Assembly (NCBI GenBank): GCA_034433995.1
Contig: DAOTZU010000062.1
Location: forward strand, 1 to 5,763
Direction of reading: 5' to 3'
Source: DAOTZU01 sp034433995
GTDB taxonomy: Bacteria; Chloroflexota; Anaerolineae; UBA1429
Length of the DNA: 5,763 nucleotides
Position numbers and translations under genes: made by a program. Of the stretch, positions 1 to 3,837 are shown piece after piece. Position 1 is the first letter of the stretch, and the number at the start of each line of letters is the position of its first letter. The notes below the pieces were generated by a model. That model was not told the DNA's origin, made no database searches, and was given only the letters and a program-made list of their open reading frames with translations.

Positions 1-1
1 C

Positions 2-424
2 GAATCGTGCACCGGTGGGCTGGTCAGCCATACGGTGACCAACCTGTCGGGGAGCTCCGCCTTTTTTCTGGGCGGTGTGGTGGCCTATGCCAACGAGGTC
101 AAGGAGCGCCTGTTGGGGGTGCCAAAAGAGATGTTGGCCGCCCACGGCGCGGTGAGTGGCGAGGTGGCGTTGGCCATGGCCCAGGGCGTCCGGCGATTGT
201 TGGGCGCGGAGGTGGGCCTGGCCACCACGGGCATCGCCGGCCCCACGGGCGGCACGCCGGCCAAGCCGGTGGGCACGGTCTATGTAGCCGTCTCCACCCC
301 TGCGGGCGAGGCGGTGCGCCATTTCCTTTGGACATCCGACCGCCTGGGCAACAAGCGCCTCTCCACCGAGGCCGTGCTGCACCTTTTGGCCGAGCAGCTT
401 GGCCCCAGCAGCGAGGCCCTTTAG
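2..424 (+). CDS. cinA: CinA/PncC-family nicotinamide-nucleotide amidohydrolase, C-terminal part
   Basis: The 140 codons seen are the C-terminal amidase domain of the CinA family; the 5' end lies outside the window. The reading frame opens at base 2 with ESCTGGLVSHTV, which contains the family's ESCTGG motif; its Ser is the expected catalytic nucleophile. It continues with FFLGGVVAYANEVKERLLGV, then GAVSGEVALAMAQGV, TTGIAGPTGG and KPVGTVYVAV, all hallmark CinA blocks in the usual order. By family knowledge the enzyme deamidates nicotinamide mononucleotide to nicotinate mononucleotide in cytoplasmic pyridine-nucleotide salvage. Full-length CinA also carries an N-terminal MoaB/MogA-like domain of roughly 250 residues, while PncC is the amidase alone; the missing 5' end prevents choosing between them. 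The TAG stop at 422-424 overlaps the stop of the opposing gene. The first internal Met (base 35) lies inside the conserved domain and is not the start. Confidence 0.93.
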   Translation, partial: ESCTGGLVSHTVTNLSGSSAFFLGGVVAYANEVKERLLGVPKEMLAAHGAVSGEVALAMAQGVRRLLGAEVGLATTGIAGPTGGTPAKPVGTVYVAVSTPAGEAVRHFLWTSDRLGNKRLSTEAVLHLLAEQLGPSSEAL

Positions 425-702
425 CAGACGGCGGAGAGGATGAGCAGGCGCATCCCATCCTCCAAGGGCAGTGGGACGCCCAGATCGGGGATGCCCACCC
501 GATTCTCATAGGCCAGCCACATTTCTCGGTCAAAGAAGGCGCCTTTTTCGGCATCGATCGTGGTTTTGGCGAGGGCCGGCAATGCTTGTGCCAGAGCTTT
601 CAGAATGTCGCGCCCTGTGGCCCCCGGCGCCACGGAGATGGTCACCTCTGAACGTTTCACTTGGAACTGTGAGAGAGCGTCTAATTCAATCACCAGGTTC
701 AT
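421..702 (-). CDS. MoaD/ThiS-like beta-grasp protein without C-terminal Gly-Gly
   Basis: This encodes 93 residues beginning MNLVIELDALSQFQV. The pattern matches small ubiquitin-like sulfur carriers of the MoaD/ThiS superfamily: an N-terminal beta hairpin (MNLVIELD, then VTISVAPGAT), a helix (ATGRDILKALAQALPALA), a middle region with FFDREMWLAYENR, and a late PLEDGMRLLIL segment resembling the 'L.dGDev.il' strand of MoaD. Family carriers end in Gly-Gly, which is thiocarboxylated; this one ends SAVC, so classical sulfur-carrier chemistry is doubtful. The ATG at 702 is chosen because AGGAAAGGGGG lies just upstream; an in-frame ATG at 819 would overlap arsR by over 130 nt and has no such support. 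The start lies 17 nt inside the end of arsR, implying one transcript and translational coupling. It could instead be an unrelated beta-grasp protein. Family assignment is from pattern only and moderate; that it is a real gene is likely. Confidence 0.72.
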   Translation of the reverse strand: MNLVIELDALSQFQVKRSEVTISVAPGATGRDILKALAQALPALAKTTIDAEKGAFFDREMWLAYENRVGIPDLGVPLPLEDGMRLLILSAVC

Positions 703-1117
703 CGCGCCCCCTTTCCTGCATGCGGTTGCGCTGCCCCGCCGAGCCGCCGCGTTTGGGCCCGCAGGTTTCGCCCCTCCTGGGTCCACACGAGGGCTGGCGC
801 GGCTGAATGCGCCCGACATCCAACAGCCGACAGATCTCCCCTTTTAGGTTTTCCAGTGCTTCCCGCCGGACCGAGTAATAGATCCAGCGCGCATCCTCCG
901 GATCGGGCGTGCTTTCCACCAGGCCCGCCTCGCTCAACATGCGCAGATGATACGAGGCCAGACTGAGGGAGATGCCGAGCCGCTCGGCGATCTCGCAATT
1001 GCATTGCACCCCATCCATCAGCGTGTCGAGGATGCTCAAGCGCCGCGGATCGGCCAAGGCCTTGCATTGGAGGGCTAGCCATTGATGGGCTGGCGAGGGA
1101 GGCACCGGATCGGGCAT
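686..1117 (-). CDS. ArsR/SmtB-family winged-helix transcriptional repressor
   Basis: This encodes 143 residues. The winged-helix core spans about residues 13-104: LQCKALADPRRLSILDTLM (helices 1-2), VQCNCEIAERLGIS (helix 3), SLASYHLRMLSEAGLV (recognition helix and following turn), and the wing STPDPEDARWIYYSV, ending in a dimerisation helix EALENLKGEICRLL. C39-x-C41 sits where ArsR-type sensors place their metal-binding ELCVC motif; C18 and C96 are further possible ligands. Residues 105-143 form an extra Arg/Gly-rich tail with C111 and C119, beyond the usual ~110-residue family length. The family binds operator DNA and releases it when a metal(loid), redox or other signal is sensed; the signal here is unknown. 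ATG 1117 is chosen because GAGGAG precedes it; an upstream TTG at 1129 lies inside that ribosome-binding site. It is first in a two-gene operon and probably represses itself through the palindrome at 1131-1154. Confidence 0.9.
   Translation of the reverse strand: MPDPVPPSPAHQWLALQCKALADPRRLSILDTLMDGVQCNCEIAERLGISLSLASYHLRMLSEAGLVESTPDPEDARWIYYSVRREALENLKGEICRLLDVGRIQPRQPSCGPRRGETCGPKRGGSAGQRNRMQERGRDEPGD
707..717 (-). promoter_or_regulatory. Ribosome-binding site of the MoaD/ThiS-like gene
   Basis: Read on the minus strand, AGGAAAGGGGG ends 4 nt before the ATG at 702. It lies inside the arsR coding sequence and decides the short start over the ATG at 819. Confidence 0.6.
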
Positions 1118-1121
1118 AGGT

Positions 1122-1127
1122 CTCCTC
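1122..1127 (-). promoter_or_regulatory. Ribosome-binding site of the arsR-family gene
   Basis: GAGGAG on the minus strand ends 4 nt before the ATG at 1117. The spacing is short but usable. It rules out the in-frame TTG at 1129 as the start, since that codon abuts the site. Confidence 0.7.
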
Positions 1128-1130
1128 AAA

Positions 1131-1154
1131 ATAATTCAATGATATTTGAATTAT
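1131..1154. promoter_or_regulatory. Palindromic operator, probable ArsR-family binding site
   Basis: ATAATTCAA at 1131-1139 and its exact reverse complement TTGAATTAT at 1146-1154 flank a 6-bp spacer TGATAT. The element is AT-rich in a GC-rich region. Its size and the TCAA-n6-TTGA core resemble operators of ArsR/SmtB/CadC proteins, which are AT-rich inverted repeats near the promoter. It overlaps the -10 box (1150-1155) and the expected transcription start of the divergently placed operon, so a bound dimer would block RNA polymerase. The palindrome is seen directly; the bound protein is inferred from its position 14 bp upstream of the arsR start. Confidence 0.8.
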
Positions 1155-1177
1155 ATCTTCAAGCCGGAGATTGTCAA
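1150..1177 (-). promoter_or_regulatory. Sigma-70-type promoter of the arsR/MoaD-like operon
   Basis: On the minus strand, TTGACA (1177-1172) is followed by a 16-bp spacer and TATAAT (1155-1150). Both hexamers match consensus exactly. The expected start is near 1142-1144, giving a leader of about 25 nt that contains the GAGGAG site. The -10 lies in the 1131-1154 palindrome and the -35 lies in the first unit of the GTCA array, so two different proteins could control it. Confidence 0.82.
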
Positions 1178-1237
1178 ATCCCTCGTCAAAGATATGTCAG
1201 ACGTTTCTCAGCCTTAGGTCAACCAAAAGTCAGGCTA
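1171..1237. repeat. Helically phased GTCA direct-repeat array
   Basis: GTCA occurs on the plus strand at 1173, 1185, 1196, 1218 and 1229, with CTCA filling the missing place at 1207. Spacings are 12, 11, 11, 11 and 11 bp, close to one DNA turn, so all six units face one side of the helix. Such 11-bp direct repeats with a TGTCA-like core are the known layout of sites for OmpR/PhoB-type response regulators (the enteric Pho box is a pair of them). The binding factor here is not known. The array covers the arsR operon -35 and lies about 180 bp upstream of the peptidase start. No similar unit continues after 1237. Confidence 0.5.
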
Positions 1238-1342
1238 GGCCACCCCTGGGGCTGCCCTGCAACGTCTCTTTGCATAGTATGTGTCCTCCCGCTGCTTCCT
1301 TAATCCGCAATTTAGCCACCGTTAACGGGCCTTTTATCTCCC

Positions 1343-1369
1343 CCTCTAGAACGGCAGCTATGCTAGAGG
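1343..1369. promoter_or_regulatory. Inverted repeat upstream of the peptidase gene
   Basis: CCTCTAG (1343-1349) and CTAGAGG (1363-1369) are exact 7-bp inverted arms around a 13-nt spacer, 49 bp before the peptidase ATG. It could be an operator or a leader hairpin. No convincing -35/-10 pair for the peptidase could be placed around it; a TATGCT at 1359-1364 has no matching -35. The rest of 1238-1418 shows no gene. Confidence 0.3.
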
Positions 1370-1405
1370 CGTGAGGCCAAAGGCGATCTCTGCCAACAGA
1401 ACAAT

Positions 1406-1410
1406 GGAGG
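1406..1410 (+). promoter_or_regulatory. Ribosome-binding site of the peptidase gene
   Basis: GGAGG ends 8 nt before ATG 1419. It selects this start over in-frame GTG 1371 and ATG 1404 and puts a classic signal peptide at the very N-terminus. Confidence 0.8.
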
Positions 1411-1418
1411 ATAGCGAC

Positions 1419-3761
1419 ATGCGCATCACCCGTAGGGTTCTTTATGTGCTCCTTGTGGCGGTGTTGGTGCTCCTGGGGATGATGCCGAGCTCCCTGGCTG
1501 AGGAGCAGGTCAAAGGACCCTATGGCCTGGGCCTTTTGCCGGCCACGGGAGATTTCCCCCGGCTGGATACCTCCCGTTTGCAGCGCGACCTGGCTTCTTT
1601 ACCCAGCGTGGTGGATTTGAGCGCGGGGCTGCCACCGGTGGGCAACCAGGGGATGCAATCGAGCTGCGTGGCCTGGGCCGTGGGGTATTATTACAAGACC
1701 TTCCAGGAACGCCAGGAGCGGGGCTGGGAGGTGAACACCACGGCCCATCAATTCAGCCCGGCCTATATCTATAACCAGCGCGCCACCAGCGATTGTACCA
1801 AGGATGCGGGGATGACCTTCCCCAACGGGTTCACCATCCTGCAGACCAAGGGAGCGGCCACCTTGGCGGCCTTTCCCTATTCCCAGCTCGATTCCTGCAC
1901 CCAGCCCTCGCAAGCGGTGGTGGAGGGCGCCTGGCCGTATCGCAGCGAGAGCTACGCCAACGTCTTTTTGGGCAAGGGGAACGCCGACCTGGCCGTGCTC
2001 AAGGCCCTCTTGGCCAATGGCGAGCCGATTGCGCTGGCGGTGCCCGTCTATGCTGATTTCTATGGCGCCTCGTCCACGGACTATATCGTTACCCGCCCCG
2101 CCCCCGGCGAGCCATATTATGGCGGCCATGCCGTGCTGGTGGTGGGGTATGATGATGCCATCGGCGGCTTCAAGATCGTCAACTCCTGGGGCACGGCGTG
2201 GGGCAAGAGCGGCTTTGCCTATCTGACCTACGATTTTGTGCGTTACGATTGCTTTGAGGCCTGGGTGATGACGGACCATGTGGAGACGCCCGAGACGCCC
2301 ACCCCAGCCACCTTCCAGGGGACGGTGACCCGCGGCGGCCAGAATGTGGCCCAGGGGACGGCGGTGCGGGCATGGATCGGTGAGACCCAAGTGGGCGCCA
2401 CAACCGTGACGCTGCAAAATGGGGTTGCCTGGTATCAGCTTCAAATCCCCGCCGACGATCCCAACACGCCTGCCCTGGAGGGTGGCAAGAACGGTGATCT
2501 CGTGCGCTTCCAAGTGGGCGAAGAGTGGGCCCAAGAGAGCGGAACCTGGCAAAGTGGCAACACCACAACCCTCAATTTGACCTTACCTGCTGCTGAGCCC
2601 CATTTTGATGCCGCTACCTTGTGGATTGCCTGCTATGGCAAGAGCTCCGGCGGCTGGAGCAGCCAGGACACGTATCCGCGCGCCGTGGCGGATGTGAACG
2701 GCGATGGCAAGGCCGATGTCGTCGGTTTCGGCAAAGCGGGCGTTTACGTCTCCCTTGCCAACGGCTCTCGCTTCAATACCCCAAGTCTCTGGGTGGGCGC
2801 GTTTGGTTATTCCGCCGGCGGCTGGACCAGCCAGAACCTTTACCCGCGCATGTTGGCCGATGTGAACGGGGACGGTCGGGCCGATGTGGTGGGATTTTAT
2901 TCCACCGCTACCTACGTGGCCCTCTCCACGGGCAAGGGGTTTAGCGCGCAAGCGGTGTGGATCAAGGGCTACGGCACATCGGCCGGCGGCTGGAGCAGCC
3001 AGGACAAGTATCCTCGCGCCGTGGCCGATGTGAATGGCGACGGCAAGGCGGATATCGTCGGTTTTGGCAACGCCGGGGCCTATGTCTCGCTCTCCACCGG
3101 CAAGAGTTTCGGCGCGGCCAGCCTGTGGATCAAGCATTTCGGTTACTCCGCCGGCGGCTGGACCAGCCAGAACCTGTATCCCCGTTTTGTGGCCGATGTC
3201 AATGGTGATGGCAAGGCCGATATTGTGGGCTGCAACACCAGCGGGGTCTGGGTTTCTCGCTCCACCGGCACGGGTTTTGCTGCGCCCTCGCTGTGGCTCG
3301 CTGATTTCGGCACGGCGGCCGGCTGGTCCAGCTACGATCGCTATCCACGGGCCTTGGCTGATGTCAACGGAGATGGCAAGGCGGATGTGATCGGTTTCCG
3401 CGACCAGGGCGTCTTGGTGGCGCTTTCCACCGGCACAAGCTTTGCGGCGCCGACCTTGTGGAGCCGGGAGTTCGGTTACGCCGGTGGCTGGACGAGCCAG
3501 AACACCTATCCGCGCGCGGTGGCCGATGTGAATGGTGACCGCCGGGCGGATGTGGTTGGCTTTGCCGCCTCGGGTACCTTCGTGGCCTTGGCCTCCTCGC
3601 CAGCGCCGGCCAGCGCCGCGCCCGTGGGAGAGGCGGTGGCGGAGTTGGCGGTCGAGGATGAGGCAAGGGATGATGTGGTGATCGTGGAGGGGCCACTGGC
3701 CGATGAGATGGTGCCGACCGAGGCCGCGGCGGCCGAGACGTTGGCCCTGGAAGGAGAATAA
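1419..3761 (+). CDS. Secreted papain-like (C1A) cysteine peptidase with FG-GAP/VCBS-type repeats
   Basis: This encodes 780 residues. Residues 1-27 are a signal peptide: MRITRR, a VLYVLLVAVLVLLG core, and SSLA before a likely cut at A27. The peptidase domain spans about 49-287 and has all papain landmarks: oxyanion Q77 in PVGNQG, nucleophile C83 in SSCVAWA, H237 in GGHAVLVVGYDD and N255 in IVNSWGTAWG. Only about 20 residues separate the signal peptide from the domain, so there is no usual propeptide. A Pro/Thr linker (288-297) leads to a beta-rich Ig- or CarboxypepD_reg-like domain (to about 394). Six FG-GAP/VCBS-type repeats (about 396-724) follow, most with a DVNGDGKAD calcium-loop motif. 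The last ~55 residues are Ala/Glu-rich and acidic, with no LPXTG or membrane anchor. By inference it is exported, with the repeats binding calcium and perhaps a glycan or surface. GGAGG supports this start. It is probably monocistronic, ending before the 3785-3825 hairpin. Confidence 0.92.
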   Translation: MRITRRVLYVLLVAVLVLLGMMPSSLAEEQVKGPYGLGLLPATGDFPRLDTSRLQRDLASLPSVVDLSAGLPPVGNQGMQSSCVAWAVGYYYKTFQERQERGWEVNTTAHQFSPAYIYNQRATSDCTKDAGMTFPNGFTILQTKGAATLAAFPYSQLDSCTQPSQAVVEGAWPYRSESYANVFLGKGNADLAVLKALLANGEPIALAVPVYADFYGASSTDYIVTRPAPGEPYYGGHAVLVVGYDDAIGGFKIVNSWGTAWGKSGFAYLTYDFVRYDCFEAWVMTDHVETPETPTPATFQGTVTRGGQNVAQGTAVRAWIGETQVGATTVTLQNGVAWYQLQIPADDPNTPALEGGKNGDLVRFQVGEEWAQESGTWQSGNTTTLNLTLPAAEPHFDAATLWIACYGKSSGGWSSQDTYPRAVADVNGDGKADVVGFGKAGVYVSLANGSRFNTPSLWVGAFGYSAGGWTSQNLYPRMLADVNGDGRADVVGFYSTATYVALSTGKGFSAQAVWIKGYGTSAGGWSSQDKYPRAVADVNGDGKADIVGFGNAGAYVSLSTGKSFGAASLWIKHFGYSAGGWTSQNLYPRFVADVNGDGKADIVGCNTSGVWVSRSTGTGFAAPSLWLADFGTAAGWSSYDRYPRALADVNGDGKADVIGFRDQGVLVALSTGTSFAAPTLWSREFGYAGGWTSQNTYPRAVADVNGDRRADVVGFAASGTFVALASSPAPASAAPVGEAVAELAVEDEARDDVVIVEGPLADEMVPTEAAAAETLALEGE
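2604..3590 (+). repeat. Six tandem FG-GAP/VCBS-type repeats arranged as three pairs
   Basis: Six coding repeats of 55-56 codons are marked by the Trp of GGW at residues 413, 469, 525, 581, 636 and 691. Odd units read WSSQDTYPR, WSSQDKYPR and WSSYDRYPR; even units read WTSQNLYPR, WTSQNLYPR and WTSQNTYPR. Each then has DVNGDG(K/R)AD-(V/I)-(V/I)-G, with DVNGDRRAD in the sixth. Units 1-2 and 3-4 are the closest at DNA level, offset by exactly 336 bp. Six such blades could close a beta-propeller. Confidence 0.88.
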
Positions 3762-3784
3762 CGCCGGCCCTCGACATGGAAGAA

Positions 3785-3825
3785 AAAGAGAGCTGACAGG
3801 TCTGAAAGACCTGTCAGCTCTCTTT
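3785..3825. terminator. Bidirectional intrinsic terminator between convergent genes
   Basis: Arms 3785-3803 and 3807-3825 are perfectly complementary over 19 bp with a GAA loop. On the minus strand the hairpin starts 13 nt after the beta-helix stop and its 3' side runs into TTTTTCTT, a good U-tract. On the plus strand it lies 24 nt after the peptidase stop, but only TTTC follows, so termination that way is weaker. The placement between two converging stops fits a shared terminator. Confidence 0.88.
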
Positions 3826-3837
3826 CATGGAAAAGTT

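Noticed and set aside
703..819. Longer start (ATG 819) for the beta-grasp gene
   Set aside because: It would add a low-complexity extension overlapping arsR by over 130 nt; the conserved fold begins at the ATG at 702, which has its own ribosome-binding site.
1231..1260. GC-rich imperfect hairpin around CCCCTGGGG
   Set aside because: Pairing is interrupted and leaves no proper loop or U-tract, so neither terminator nor riboswitch is supported.
1258..1280. TGCAA-n7-TTGCA inverted repeat and a TAGTAT -10-like box as the peptidase promoter
   Set aside because: The arms are only 5 bp, and no -35 lies at a proper distance from TAGTAT.
1371..1418. Upstream starts GTG 1371 or ATG 1404 for the peptidase
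   Set aside because: GGAGG at 1406-1410 fits ATG 1419, and starting there places the Arg-rich signal peptide at the N-terminus.
1599..2552. Long open frame on the minus strand opposite the peptidase
   Set aside because: The plus strand has an unmistakable peptidase with catalytic motifs; the antisense frame is a GC-rich shadow with no recognisable domain.
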